This document shows, one piece after another, positions 8,509 to 16,748 of a stretch of DNA of 64,000 nt. A program made the position numbers and the translations under genes. A model generated the notes under the pieces. That model saw only the letters and a list, made by a program, of their open reading frames with translations, ran no database searches and was not told the origin of the DNA. How positions within the stretch are numbered: the first letter of the stretch is position 1; each line of letters begins with the position of its first letter. Source of the DNA: Deinococcus actinosclerus (GTDB lineage: Bacteria; Deinococcota; Deinococci; Deinococcales; Deinococcaceae); NCBI RefSeq assembly GCF_001507665.1, contig NZ_CP013910.1:3200335-3264334 (forward strand). The letters are read 5' to 3'.

Positions 8509-9774
8509 TCAGGCGAGCTGGAATTCGGGGCTGATCAGGCTCAGGTACGTGCGCTGGCGGCCCTTGAGGCTACTCAGGAGCACCGCGCCCGCCGGGCGTT
8601 CCTGGCCGGTCAGGGCCAGCAGGCTGGGCGGGGTATCGAGGTTGGGGGCCTTGGAACCCATGGTCAGCGCGGCGGCGACCTGCATGCGCAGCAGCAGGGT
8701 GGTGTCGTTGATCCACTCGCGCCCGCCGTCCCAGCCCTTGACGGTGTCGGGTTCCAGCAGCACCTGCCCCATGCGCCCGGCGGTTCCGGCGAGGTTCAGC
8801 AGAGAGCGCGCGTCGATCTTCGGCTGGCCCAGCGTGCGGATGCCGCCCACCAGAAACTCGATGGGCGAGCGGATGATGCGCGAGCGGCTGGCGTAGAAGG
8901 CCTCGCTGGCGAGCAGTTCGGTCAGGACGGCCATCACGTCGCCCTTCGTGCGGGTCCAGGTGTCGGCGCTGCCCTGGACGGCCGCGTCGTCGGGGGTGTC
9001 GGCCAGGAACGCGCGGTGCAGTTTGCGGCTCACGAAGGTGGCCGTGGCGGGCTGCGAGGTGGCGATCCGGACGATGTCCTCACCCTTCAGGGCGCCGCTC
9101 TGGCCCAGGTACGTCTTCTTCCCGTCGTCGTGCTGCTGCGGCTGGTTCACGAAGCGCGGCTGCTCGAGGTACTGCTTGTTGCCGCGCCCGCCCTGGTAGG
9201 ACCAGCCGGTCAGGGCGCGCGCGCCCTCGCGCACGTCGTTTTCCGTGTAGTGGCCGATGCCGGTGGTGAACAGTTCCAGCAGTTCCCGGCTGAAGTTCTC
9301 GTTCGGTTTACCCTTGCGGTTCTGATCGTTGTCGAGGTAGCGCAGCATGGCCGGGGACTGCGCGACCTCCAGCGTGAAGCGCTCGAAGGACCGCGTGGCG
9401 GCGTGGCGGCGCAGCAGGTTCAGGTAATCCACCACGGCGGGCACGTTGCGCACCTTGTCAGTGGCGATCACGAAGTGGTTGCTCCAGGTCAGGGCCAGTT
9501 TCTCGCGCAGCGGGTGCGGCCCGTAGGCGAGTTCGTACAGCCACGCGCCGCGCCCGAGTTGCAGGGCCGCGCCGGGCGTCGCGCCCTGCATGGGATCGAA
9601 GGGGTTGCCGGGCGCGACGCTCTGATCGAAGGCCAGGGCCGCGCGGGCCACGTCCTGGGCTTTCTGGCCGACCAGGGCGCGGATCTGCTCGTCGGTCGCG
9701 CCGAAGGCGGTGCGGCGCAGGAAGTGCGCGGCGTCCTCGGCGGTCAGGGGGCGGGACAGGGGGGTCAGGGGCAT
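8509..9774 (-). CDS. DUF1800 family protein
   Basis: A 421-residue protein with the DUF1800 signatures [11 protein letters not shown] near residue 17, [11 protein letters not shown] near 100, [26 protein letters not shown] in pieces near 140-165, and [17 protein letters not shown]. No signal peptide is obvious. First gene of a three-gene operon; the ATG at 9774 is preceded by AAGGAG. An ECF-type promoter lies about 50-80 bp upstream, inside the end of the previous operon. Function unknown; partner of DUF1501. Confidence 0.85.
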   Translation of the reverse strand: MPLTPLSRPLTAEDAAHFLRRTAFGATDEQIRALVGQKAQDVARAALAFDQSVAPGNPFDPMQGATPGAALQLGRGAWLYELAYGPHPLREKLALTWSNHFVIATDKVRNVPAVVDYLNLLRRHAATRSFERFTLEVAQSPAMLRYLDNDQNRKGKPNENFSRELLELFTTGIGHYTENDVREGARALTGWSYQGGRGNKQYLEQPRFVNQPQQHDDGKKTYLGQSGALKGEDIVRIATSQPATATFVSRKLHRAFLADTPDDAAVQGSADTWTRTKGDVMAVLTELLASEAFYASRSRIIRSPIEFLVGGIRTLGQPKIDARSLLNLAGTAGRMGQVLLEPDTVKGWDGGREWINDTTLLLRMQVAAALTMGSKAPNLDTPPSLLALTGQERPAGAVLLSSLKGRQRTYLSLISPEFQLA

Positions 9775-9819
9775 GCGGAACTCCTTGCGGCGGCGGTCAG
9801 GGACCGGATAGGGGGGGCG

Positions 9820-10587
9820 TTATGGATTGGAGTCGGCCGGCGCCGAAAAAGTTCCCAGGGGGTCAGGGGTCGCGCTGCGCACACGGGCCAGGGCCGCCTG
9901 GAGCGTGGGCTGCGGGAGGTTCCCGACCAGCCACACGAACACCTTCCCCACGCGGCGCGAGGCGACGCCCGGCGCGGCCTTCACGTCCTGCGGCGCGACG
10001 ACCAGCGTCAGGCCGTTCAGGCCGTCGGTCAGGGCCACCTCCAGCCCCTGCCCGCGCGGTTGCACCGCCACGGGCGTGAACCCGGGCGGGAGCCCCAGGC
10101 CCGGCAGGGCGCGGGTGAGCGCGGCGCGCAGGCCCGCGGGCGCGGCGGGCGGGGCCGGGCGGGTCACGCGGGCCGGGGCAGGCTGCACGCGGGTCAGGGC
10201 GGCGCGGCGGGCCAGCGTGCCGTCCGCGCCGCGTTCCTCGAAGGCCAGCGGGAGGTTCCATGTCAGGTCCACCCACAGTGTCCAGCGCGCGGCGTCCCCG
10301 ACCTTGGGGGTCAGGGTGAAGCGCGCCGCGTCGCGCCCGGCGACCCGCTCGGTGCCGGTGCGGGTCACGCTGAAGTTCTTCGCCAGCAGCGCGGGCCGCA
10401 CCGTCAGGGCGGGCAGCTGCGCGGCGGCGCGGGTGGGGGTGGCGCGCGGCGGGAACAGCACGGTCACCTCGGCCTGCCCGCGTGCCACCTGGGCACGGGC
10501 CTGCTTCAGCGCGGCCTGCACGTCCTCCAGGTCGCCCGCGTGCGCGGTGCCCAGCGTCAGCAGCAGCAGGGTCAGGGGGCGCCTCAC
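9820..10587 (-). CDS. RseB/MucB-like secreted regulator of the ECF sigma system
   Basis: GTG at 10587 overlaps the stop of the anti-sigma gene by 4 nt; product 255 residues. Signal peptide [16 protein letters not shown]. The mature region is beta-rich, with features of the outer-membrane lipoprotein-sorting/RseB fold ([38 protein letters not shown]), followed by an Ala/Pro linker and a C-terminal domain. In sigma-E systems RseB/MucB binds the anti-sigma factor in the periplasm and blocks its proteolysis. Assignment rests on fold-like patterns and on position as third gene after sigma and anti-sigma. Confidence 0.65.
   Translation of the reverse strand: MRRPLTLLLLTLGTAHAGDLEDVQAALKQARAQVARGQAEVTVLFPPRATPTRAAAQLPALTVRPALLAKNFSVTRTGTERVAGRDAARFTLTPKVGDAARWTLWVDLTWNLPLAFEERGADGTLARRAALTRVQPAPARVTRPAPPAAPAGLRAALTRALPGLGLPPGFTPVAVQPRGQGLEVALTDGLNGLTLVVAPQDVKAAPGVASRRVGKVFVWLVGNLPQPTLQAALARVRSATPDPLGTFSAPADSNP
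9827..9855 (-). promoter_or_regulatory. ECF-type promoter of the DUF1800-DUF1501-cytochrome operon
   Basis: On the minus strand GGAACTT (9855-9849), 17-nt spacer, TCCAA (9831-9827). It shares the 13-nt block GGGAACTTTTTCG and the same spacing with the promoter of the ECF sigma operon at 11434-11462. It lies in the last codons of the RseB-like gene and leaves a leader of roughly 45 nt with an AAGGAG site. Confidence 0.65.
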
Positions 10588-10874
10588 CAGTCGGCTCCCC
10601 AGGCGCTCTGGTAGGCGTCGTACGCGGCGCTGCTGGGCAGCGGGCCGGGCAACTGCGCGGCGGGGCGCAGCACGGTCAGGCCCGCCACCAGGGCCGCCGA
10701 GGCCAGCGCGCCGGTCAGCCACCCCGCGCGGTGGCGGGTGCGGGCGGCGCGGCGGCGGGTCAGGAAACGGTCGGCGGCGCCCAGGTCGGCGGGGGTCAGC
10801 TGGCGAGCCTGCGCCAGCAGGGTGTCGAGGTCGTCATGTTCATCGGTGTATTCACTCGGGTCGTGGTGGGTCAT
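10584..10874 (-). CDS. Putative membrane anti-sigma factor
   Basis: A 96-residue protein with an acidic N-terminal cytoplasmic part ([20 protein letters not shown]), a basic [12 protein letters not shown] segment and one transmembrane helix ([17 protein letters not shown], about residues 54-70), then a short outer tail. Size, single span and coupling (ATGA overlap) to the ECF sigma gene fit an anti-sigma factor. No zinc-binding HxxxCxxC motif is present, so it is not a ZAS-type protein. Confidence 0.65.
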   Translation of the reverse strand: MTHHDPSEYTDEHDDLDTLLAQARQLTPADLGAADRFLTRRRAARTRHRAGWLTGALASAALVAGLTVLRPAAQLPGPLPSSAAYDAYQSAWGADW

Positions 10875-11425
10875 GGGGTCACTCCGGCGCGGGTGAGCAG
10901 GGCGCGCAGGGCCGCGCGGCCCCGGTTAATGCGGCTCTTCACGGTGCCGAGTTCCGCGCCGGTGAGCGCGGCGATCTCGGCGTAGTCCAGGCCCGACAGT
11001 TCGCGCAGGGCGACCGCCTCGCGCTGGTCGGGCGGCAGCTGCGCCAGCGCGCGGGCCAGCCGCTCGCGGACCTGCGCCCGCTCGCCCGCGCGGGCCGGGT
11101 CGTGCGGCGCGTGGGGTTCCGGGGTGTCCTCCAGCGGCACCGCCTGCCGCGCGCCCAGCGCCCTGTGGCAGGCGTTCAGGGTGATGCGGTGCAGCCAAGT
11201 GCTCAGGCTCGCCTCGCCCCGGAAGCCTTTCAGGGCCCTGTGCGCGGCGATGAACACCTCCTGCACGATGTCGTCCGCCGCGCCCGGCCCCACGAGGCTG
11301 GCGGCGAGGCGGTGCACTTGGGGCGCGTGCGTTCTCACGAGCGTCTCGAAGGCCCGCTCGTCCCGCGCGGCCAGTCGCGCGAGGTGCAGGTCGGACAGGG
11401 TGTCGTGCGGATCATTCAAGGGCAC
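10871..11425 (-). CDS. ECF-type RNA polymerase sigma factor
   Basis: A 184-residue sigma-70 group IV factor. Region 2 ([19 protein letters not shown] ... [15 protein letters not shown] ... [18 protein letters not shown]) spans about residues 25-95; region 4 ([19 protein letters not shown], then [20 protein letters not shown]) about 125-175. No domains 1 or 3, as usual for ECF factors. The first possible start is a GTG 8 nt after a TCTAA -10 element; a TTG two codons later is an alternative. First gene of the sigma-anti-sigma-RseB-like operon and probably self-activated. Confidence 0.9.
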   Translation of the reverse strand: MPLNDPHDTLSDLHLARLAARDERAFETLVRTHAPQVHRLAASLVGPGAADDIVQEVFIAAHRALKGFRGEASLSTWLHRITLNACHRALGARQAVPLEDTPEPHAPHDPARAGERAQVRERLARALAQLPPDQREAVALRELSGLDYAEIAALTGAELGTVKSRINRGRAALRALLTRAGVTP

Positions 11426-11433
11426 CTCATACC

Positions 11434-11462
11434 TTAGAGGAGCCCCGCCGCGAAAAAGTTCC
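11434..11462 (-). promoter_or_regulatory. ECF-type promoter of the sigma operon
   Basis: On the minus strand GGAACTT (11462-11456), 17-nt spacer, TCTAA (11438-11434). This closely resembles the sigma-E class consensus. The GTG start lies 8 nt downstream, so the mRNA would be nearly leaderless. The matching promoter at 9827-9855 suggests autoregulation plus control of the next operon. Confidence 0.65.
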
Positions 11463-11477
11463 CATCTGCGGTGCCGC

Positions 11478-11483
11478 TACACT
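11478..11483 (+). promoter_or_regulatory. -10 hexamer TACACT, leaderless start for mntR
   Basis: TACACT ends 7 nt before the ATG at 11491. It is divergent from, and close to, the ECF sigma promoter. Confidence 0.6.
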
Positions 11484-11490
11484 GGGCGGC

Positions 11491-12153
11491 ATGACCGGCC
11501 GTTCCCTGTCCCGCTCGGCGGAGGATTACCTGAAGCACCTGTACACGCTGGGGCAGGCGGGCAAGGTGAACACGCAGGCCCTCGCGGCGGCACTGGAGGT
11601 CGCGCCCGCCAGCGTGACCGGCATGCTCCGCAAGCTGACCGAGCAGGGCCTCGTGTCGCACGCGCCGTACCAGGGCGCGCAGCTGACCGCCGAGGGCGAG
11701 CGGGTGGCGCTGGAGGTCCTGCGGCACCACCGGCTGCTGGAACTGTTCCTGCACCGCGCGCTGGGCGTCCCGCTGGACGAGGTGCACGAGGAGGCCGAGC
11801 GCCTGGAGCACGCCCTGAGCGAGCGGCTGGAGGCCCGCATCGCGGCGTGGCTGGGCGACCCCACGCACGACCCGCACGGCGACCCGATCCCCACCCTGGA
11901 CGGCGAACTGCCGCACCAGCCGCAGCGCCGCCTGTCGCAGCTGGCCCCCGGCGACACCGCGACCGTGGCGCGCGTCCCGGACGGCGACGCCGATCAGCTG
12001 CGGGCCATGATGGCCGCCGGGCTCACGCCGGGCGCGCCGCTGCGGCTGGACGCCGTGGACGCCGCGCTGGGCACCCTGACCGTCTGGGCGACCGACCACA
12101 CCCTGACCCTCTCGCTGGGTGTCGCCGCGCAGATCCACGTGCAGACGACCTGA
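11491..12153 (+). CDS. mntR: DtxR/MntR family metal-dependent transcriptional regulator
   Basis: A 220-residue protein with an N-terminal winged helix ([49 protein letters not shown] in pieces, residues 6-55), a metal-binding dimerisation domain ([44 protein letters not shown], about 72-118) with the expected His/Glu ligands, and a C-terminal SH3-like FeoA domain ([15 protein letters not shown]... [10 protein letters not shown]). Family members use Mn or Fe as co-repressor; the D. radiodurans homologue regulates manganese and iron homeostasis. Leaderless-type start. The choice of mntR over a general DtxR name is by analogy. Confidence 0.88.
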   Translation: MTGRSLSRSAEDYLKHLYTLGQAGKVNTQALAAALEVAPASVTGMLRKLTEQGLVSHAPYQGAQLTAEGERVALEVLRHHRLLELFLHRALGVPLDEVHEEAERLEHALSERLEARIAAWLGDPTHDPHGDPIPTLDGELPHQPQRRLSQLAPGDTATVARVPDGDADQLRAMMAAGLTPGAPLRLDAVDAALGTLTVWATDHTLTLSLGVAAQIHVQTT

Positions 12154-12154
12154 T

Positions 12155-12223
12155 GCGGATGCCGTCTGTTCCGTCGACCACCCGGGACAGCGCCGGGTGG
12201 TCGACTCCACGCCCGGCATCCGC
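12155..12223. repeat. Nested palindrome downstream of mntR
   Basis: An outer 9-bp stem (12155-12163 with 12215-12223) encloses, after symmetric 9-nt internal loops, an inner perfect 13-bp stem (12173-12185 with 12193-12205) and a 7-nt loop. It begins one base after the mntR stop. There is no T run. It may be a terminator, a REP-type element, or part of a leader for cobS. Confidence 0.55.
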
Positions 12224-12243
12224 TTTCCTCCCCCTCGCCTCCG

Positions 12244-12281
12244 CTCGGATGAGACGGTTTGGACAAACCGTTCCATCGGAG
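12244..12281 (+). promoter_or_regulatory. Hairpin overlapping the cobS ribosome binding site
   Basis: A core stem ACGGTTTG/CAAACCGT with a 2-nt loop (12254-12271) is extended by CTCGGATG/CATCGGAG with few mismatches. The only purine-rich candidate Shine-Dalgarno (GGAG, 12278-12281), 8 nt before the ATG at 12290, is inside the 3' arm. Folding would hide it. No B12-box is recognised. Confidence 0.5.
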
Positions 12282-12289
12282 TGGGCCTG

Positions 12290-13006
12290 ATGCGCGATCA
12301 GCTGCGCGCGGCGCATCTGGCGCTGACGTTCCTGACGACCCTGCCCCTGCCGCATATCAAGGAGGTGCGGGACGGGGACTTCGCGCGGGCGAGTGCGTAC
12401 TACCCGCTCGCCGGGTACGCGGTGGGCGGCGCCGTGGCGCTGTTCCTGTGGCTGGACGTGCCGCTGCCGGGCGGGGTGACGGCCGCGCTGGGCGTGGGCG
12501 CGTGGCTGCTGCTCACCGGGATGCTGCACTTCGACGGGCTGGTGGACAGCGCCGACGCCCTGTTCGCCATGAAGACCCCCGCCGAGCGGCTGGTGATCCT
12601 GCGCGACGTGCATGTGGGCGCGTTCGGACTGGCGACCGGTGGCCTGTCCCTGCTGCTGCTCTGGAGCCTGCTCTCGGCCCCGATTCCACCGCTGGCGCCG
12701 CTGGTGGCGGCGGTGGCCGCGCGGACGCTGCTGCTGATTCCCATGAACACCTACCCGGCGGCGCGCGCCGAGAGCCTGGGCGCCCGCTCACGCGAGGGCC
12801 GCGTGTGGGCCGCGCTGCTGATCGCCGCGCCGACCCTGCTGATCCCCGGCGCGTGGACGGCGTGGCTGGCGGCCCTGGTGGGCGCGCTGCTCGTCGCGGC
12901 GTTCGCGGCGCGGCGGCTGGGCGGCGGCCTGAACGGCGACACGTACGGGATGATCGTCGTGACGGCGGAACTGCTCGCGCTGGGCGCGTTCGCCTGGGGC
13001 CGCTGA
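12290..13006 (+). CDS. cobS: Adenosylcobinamide-GDP ribazoletransferase (cobalamin synthase)
   Basis: Integral membrane enzyme joining AdoCbi-GDP and alpha-ribazole (phosphate) to form adenosylcobalamin (phosphate). The 238 residues carry the CobS pattern: [14 protein letters not shown] near the N-terminus, [14 protein letters not shown], the conserved [15 protein letters not shown] (about residues 82-96) for Mg and substrate binding, [10 protein letters not shown], and the late [13 protein letters not shown] (about 208-220), with six or so hydrophobic spans. First of cobS-cobC-cobT, which together attach the lower ligand. ATG 12290 is chosen; GTG 12281 in frame is possible. Confidence 0.93.
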   Translation: MRDQLRAAHLALTFLTTLPLPHIKEVRDGDFARASAYYPLAGYAVGGAVALFLWLDVPLPGGVTAALGVGAWLLLTGMLHFDGLVDSADALFAMKTPAERLVILRDVHVGAFGLATGGLSLLLLWSLLSAPIPPLAPLVAAVAARTLLLIPMNTYPAARAESLGARSREGRVWAALLIAAPTLLIPGAWTAWLAALVGALLVAAFAARRLGGGLNGDTYGMIVVTAELLALGAFAWGR

Positions 13007-13011
13007 GCATG

Positions 13012-13134
13012 TCATACGGAATGAAGGTGACTTGCTTCCAACGTGATCGCGTTCCGTTGTTCCCTCTTCCCGTGTGGGAGAGGGAGGGAGGAGCGAAGCG
13101 ACGGAAGGGTGAGGGGGCCACCGGGCGACTCTGA
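13012..13134. repeat. Intergenic sequence resembling a dispersed palindromic repeat
   Basis: Between cobS and cobC, a stretch with CCCTCTTCCC facing GGGAGAGGG (13062-13090), then GGAGCGAAGCGACGG and GTGAGGGG, looks like the dispersed G/A-rich intergenic repeats seen in many genomes. The sequence at 13910-style position 63915-63945 has a comparable CTCTCC/GGAGAG hairpin but is not a copy. No gene is seen. Confidence 0.35.
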
Positions 13135-13737
13135 ATGAAGAGGAATCACTTGAATCCCGTAACAGAAGCAGAGGGCCTGACGCTGCATCTGGTGCGTCAC
13201 GCTCCCACCCTCCCGAACGCGCAGCGCCGCTACCCGCGCCCGCACGAGGACGCGCCCCTGACAGACGCCGGGGCGGCGCTGGCCCGCCGCCTCGACCTGC
13301 CCCGGAGCGCGCGGGCGTTCACGTCCCCGCTGGGCCGCGCCCGGCAGACCGCGCGACTGGCCGGATTCCCCGGTGCCCTCCCCCACCCGGCGCTGGCCGA
13401 GGCAAGTTTTGGCGTGATGGCCGGGCACACCTGGGCCGAACTGGAAGCCGCGCACGGCGACGCGCCCCACGCCTGGATCGAGGCGCTGGCCGACCCCGCC
13501 AGTCCCCACGGTCCCCCCGGCGGCGACACCGGGCAGGGCTTTCACGCCCGCGTGCAGGGGTGGCTGGATACCCTCCCGGCGGGCGAGGTCGTGGCCTTCA
13601 CGCACGCCGGGCCGCTGCTGGCCGCGCTGCGCCTGACCGTGAACCTCGCGGCGGTCGCCGCGCCGCCCGGTACGGTCGCCACCCTGCGCCGCGAAGCCGG
13701 ACACTGGTGGCTGACCGCGCTGCGGCCGCCCGCCTGA
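13135..13737 (+). CDS. cobC: Histidine phosphatase family protein, probable alpha-ribazole phosphatase
   Basis: A 200-residue phosphoglycerate-mutase-fold phosphatase with the catalytic LVRHAPT (His at about residue 21), the second-arginine region [16 protein letters not shown], the acid in ASFGVMAG and the second His in [14 protein letters not shown] (about 161). Position between cobS and cobT suggests it removes the 5'-phosphate of alpha-ribazole-P. The start is uncertain: the ATG at 13135 has no clear ribosome binding site and the first 15 residues are not conserved-looking; a TTG at 13150 is also in frame. Confidence 0.8.
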   Translation: MKRNHLNPVTEAEGLTLHLVRHAPTLPNAQRRYPRPHEDAPLTDAGAALARRLDLPRSARAFTSPLGRARQTARLAGFPGALPHPALAEASFGVMAGHTWAELEAAHGDAPHAWIEALADPASPHGPPGGDTGQGFHARVQGWLDTLPAGEVVAFTHAGPLLAALRLTVNLAAVAAPPGTVATLRREAGHWWLTALRPPA

Positions 13738-13756
13738 ACGGGCAGAATGCCCGCTG

Positions 13757-14824
13757 ATGCTTCCTGACCTGACGGCCCTCCTGACCGCCATCCAGCCTGC
13801 CGACGCCGCCGCGATGGACCGGGCGCGGGCGCGGCAGGCGCAGCTGACGAAACCCGCCGGGGCGCTGGGGGATCTGGAGGACCTGTCGGTGCGGCTGGCG
13901 GGCGTGCTGGGCAGCGAGCGGCCCGACCCGCGCGGCGTGGCGGTGATCGTGGCGGCGGGCGATCATGGGGTAGCGCGCGTGGGCGTGAGTGCGTACCCGC
14001 CCGAGGTGACCCCGGCGATGGTCGCGAACTTCCTGGCGGACACCCCGGCGGGGCCGGGCGGCGCGGCGGTGAACGCGCTGGCGCGGGCGGTGGGCGCGCG
14101 GGTGTACGTGATGGACGCCGGGGTGAACGCGGAGCTGCCCGAGCATCCGGCGCTGGTCCGGGCGGCCCTGCGGCGGGGCACGCATGACCTGAGCGTGCAG
14201 GCGGCCATGAGCGTGGACGAGGCGCAGGCGCTGATCCTCTCAGGCGCGGCGCTGGCCCGCCGGGCGATCGAGGACGGCGCGGATGTCCTGATTCCCGGTG
14301 AGATGGGCATCGGGAACACCACCCCGGCGGCGGCCATCACGGCGCGGCTGCTGGGCCTGGACGCGGCACGGGTGACGGGGCGCGGCACGGGCGTGGACGA
14401 CGCGCGGCTGGCGCACAAGGTCGCCGTGATCCGCACGGCGCTGGAGCGCACGCCCGCCACCGACCCGCTGGAGGTGCTCGCCGAGTTCGGCGGCTTCGAG
14501 ATCGCGGCGATGCTGGGCGTGATGCTCCAGGCGGCGGCCAGCCACCGGGGGGTGATTCTCGACGGGTTCGTGGAGGGCAGCGCGGCGCTGGTGGGGGCCG
14601 CGCTGGCGCCGCACCTGCGCGACTTCCTGTTTCCCGCCGGGGAGTGCGCCGAGATCGGGCACGCGGCGCAACTGGCGCACCTGGGCCTGAAGCCCATGTT
14701 CCACCTGAACCTGCGCCTGGGCGAGGGCACGGGCGGCGTGCTGGCCGCGCCGATCCTGCTGGGCGCGGCCGCCACCCTGCGCGAGATGCGCACCTTCGCC
14801 GAGGCCGGGGTGCCGGGCGCCTGA
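13757..14824 (+). CDS. cobT: Nicotinate-nucleotide-dimethylbenzimidazole phosphoribosyltransferase
   Basis: Transfers phosphoribose from nicotinate mononucleotide to dimethylbenzimidazole, giving alpha-ribazole phosphate for CobS. The 355-residue length is normal. Recognisable parts: LTKPAGALGDLEDLSVRLAG-like start in pieces (QLTKPAGALGDLE), VAVIVAAGDHGVARVGVSAYP (about 58-78), GEMGIGNTTPAAAI (about 180-193), the GRGTGVDD loop, LEVLAEFGGFEIAAM, and the C-terminal LHLGLKP-type HLGLKPMFHLNLRLGEGTG with the catalytic Glu. It lies 19 bp after cobC. Confidence 0.95.
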   Translation: MLPDLTALLTAIQPADAAAMDRARARQAQLTKPAGALGDLEDLSVRLAGVLGSERPDPRGVAVIVAAGDHGVARVGVSAYPPEVTPAMVANFLADTPAGPGGAAVNALARAVGARVYVMDAGVNAELPEHPALVRAALRRGTHDLSVQAAMSVDEAQALILSGAALARRAIEDGADVLIPGEMGIGNTTPAAAITARLLGLDAARVTGRGTGVDDARLAHKVAVIRTALERTPATDPLEVLAEFGGFEIAAMLGVMLQAAASHRGVILDGFVEGSAALVGAALAPHLRDFLFPAGECAEIGHAAQLAHLGLKPMFHLNLRLGEGTGGVLAAPILLGAAATLREMRTFAEAGVPGA

Positions 14825-14876
14825 GGGCCGCCGGCGGGGGCTAGGCAGCCGCACCTGACCTGCGGTTCAATGGTTC

Positions 14877-16748
14877 ATGAAGACCTTGAAGACGTGGGCG
14901 TGCGCGGCGCTCCTGCTGGCCTCGGCGGCCGGGGCTCAGGCCCTGCCGAAGGCCGCGCGGGAGCGGATCATCCAGGCGACCGTGATGCTGCTGCCCACCG
15001 ACGCGAACGGCGACCTGGACGGCTCGCGCGGGTCGGGCAGCGTCATCAGTCCGCAGGGGTACATCCTCACGAACTACCACGTGGTCGGGGACCCGGACAC
15101 CCGGCAGCTCTCGCCGTGGATTCAGGTGCGCGTCGTGCAGTTCGCCGACCGGGAACCGGAATTCACGTACTGGGGCAAGGTGGTCGCCGCCGACCCGAAC
15201 CTCGACCTGGCCATCGTGCAGATCGTGGAAGACCGCAACGAGAAACCGGTCGGGACGCTGAACCTGCCGTTCGTGGAGGTCGGGGATTCGAACGCGCTGA
15301 GCATCGGCGATGACGTGTTCGTGTTCGGCTTCCAGGGGACGGGTGGGATGACGCTGTCGTTCTCGCGCGGGTCGGTGGGCGGCTTCACCGGGGAGGACCT
15401 GAGCAGCAGCGGGCGGCAGTGGGTCAAGCACGACGCGCAGACCGGCCCGGGCAACTCGGGCGGCGGGGTGTTCGACGACAGTGGCGTGCTCGTCGGGGTG
15501 CACTCGGCGGGCGTGGCGGGGGATCACAACTCGCGCACGTCGTTCATGCGGCCGCTGGCGCTGGCGTGGGGGCTGATCACGCCGAACGTCACCGGGTTCG
15601 TGGTGCGCAAGGGGGGCGGCGCGGCCGTCACGCCGAGCACGAACGTCAGCGCCGGATCGGGCGGCGGCGCGTGGCCCCCGGCGCTGGCGACCGGGCGGGC
15701 AGGCGTGACCGGCACGGTGCGCGTCACGGGCGGCGTGGCGGCAGGCACCTGGACGACCGACTTCACGGAAGTCACCGACGACGGCGGTCTGAAAGGCCGC
15801 GCCCGCAGCGGCAGCCGGGACCAGACCGCCTTTTTCTATTACGACGAGGACAACAACGAGGTCTGGGTGGAGTGGACGCCCGACGGCAAGGCGTACAGCA
15901 GCTGCGTGGTGGAACCCGGCGGCGTGAAGGCCGGCAGCGCCGACTGGACGGGCAACCTGTACAGCTTCACGGGCCTGGACTCGAAGGGCACGCGCACCGG
16001 GGACTGCGTGGTCAGCCTCAGGGCCCGGGCGGCCGGGACGAGCAGCGGCCCCGTGGCCAGGACGCCGGCGGCCTCCGCCGGTCTGGGCCTGCCGGCACTG
16101 GCCGCCGGGCAGACCTGGACCGTCACGTTCTCCCAGGGTGGGGCGTACAGCGTGACGCTGGGCGCCAGGGACAGCGACGGCGACTATCCCGGCACGGCTG
16201 CCCAGAGTGGAAAGACAGGCGACGCGCTGTTCACGCTGGACGGCGACTCGCTGCTGATGATCGTGGGCCGGGCGGACAAGACCTTCCTGACCTGCACGGT
16301 GGACCGGACGCTGCGCGGGAGTGCCCGGGCCTACCAGAACAGCAAGGATGCCGGGGTGGCGGCCGGGACCTGCGCGCTGGGCAGTGGCGGGGCGGGCAGC
16401 GCCAGTCCCGGAGCGGCCCTGAAGTGGCCCCTGACCCTGAAGGTCGGGCAGCGCTGGGACGTGGTCTTCCCGGGCGTGGGGACCTTCACGGTCAACCTGA
16501 CCGAACCGGACGAGGAGAGCGGCTTTGACGGCACCGCCACGCGCGGCAGCGAGAAGGGCAGCGTGCTGATGGACGCCGATGCGGACGGGCTGCTGCTGAT
16601 CGTGCAGCGCGCCGACCAGACCTTCCTGATCTGCAGCACCGGGAAGAGTGGGTTGAGCGGCGCTGCGGTGCAGGGCGACGCGACCAGTCACCGCGACAGC
16701 AAGGACAAGGGCACCGGGCTGGGCCGCTGCACCGTCACGCCCCGCTGA
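14877..16748 (+). CDS. Secreted trypsin-like serine protease with C-terminal beta repeats
   Basis: A 623-residue protein with a signal peptide (TWACAALLLASAAGAQA). The protease domain, residues 25-235, shows the triad of S1 trypsin-like/HtrA enzymes: His in LTNYHVVG (about 66), Asp in NLDLAIVQI (about 109), Ser in GPGNSGGGVFDDSGVLVGVHS (about 197). No PDZ domain follows. Instead there are about 370 residues with three related beta units, each ending in a cysteine-containing strand (AYSSCVV / GDCVVSL, FLTCTVD / AGTCAL, FLICSTG / GRCTVTP). The repeats may bind substrate or cell wall. The stop overlaps the convergent gene at 16735 by 14 nt. Confidence 0.85.
   Translation: MKTLKTWACAALLLASAAGAQALPKAARERIIQATVMLLPTDANGDLDGSRGSGSVISPQGYILTNYHVVGDPDTRQLSPWIQVRVVQFADREPEFTYWGKVVAADPNLDLAIVQIVEDRNEKPVGTLNLPFVEVGDSNALSIGDDVFVFGFQGTGGMTLSFSRGSVGGFTGEDLSSSGRQWVKHDAQTGPGNSGGGVFDDSGVLVGVHSAGVAGDHNSRTSFMRPLALAWGLITPNVTGFVVRKGGGAAVTPSTNVSAGSGGGAWPPALATGRAGVTGTVRVTGGVAAGTWTTDFTEVTDDGGLKGRARSGSRDQTAFFYYDEDNNEVWVEWTPDGKAYSSCVVEPGGVKAGSADWTGNLYSFTGLDSKGTRTGDCVVSLRARAAGTSSGPVARTPAASAGLGLPALAAGQTWTVTFSQGGAYSVTLGARDSDGDYPGTAAQSGKTGDALFTLDGDSLLMIVGRADKTFLTCTVDRTLRGSARAYQNSKDAGVAAGTCALGSGGAGSASPGAALKWPLTLKVGQRWDVVFPGVGTFTVNLTEPDEESGFDGTATRGSEKGSVLMDADADGLLLIVQRADQTFLICSTGKSGLSGAAVQGDATSHRDSKDKGTGLGRCTVTPR

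Noticed and set aside
12154..12289. Cobalamin riboswitch upstream of cobS
   Set aside because: The region is short, mostly simple palindromes, and I could not find a B12-box or the expected multi-helix core.
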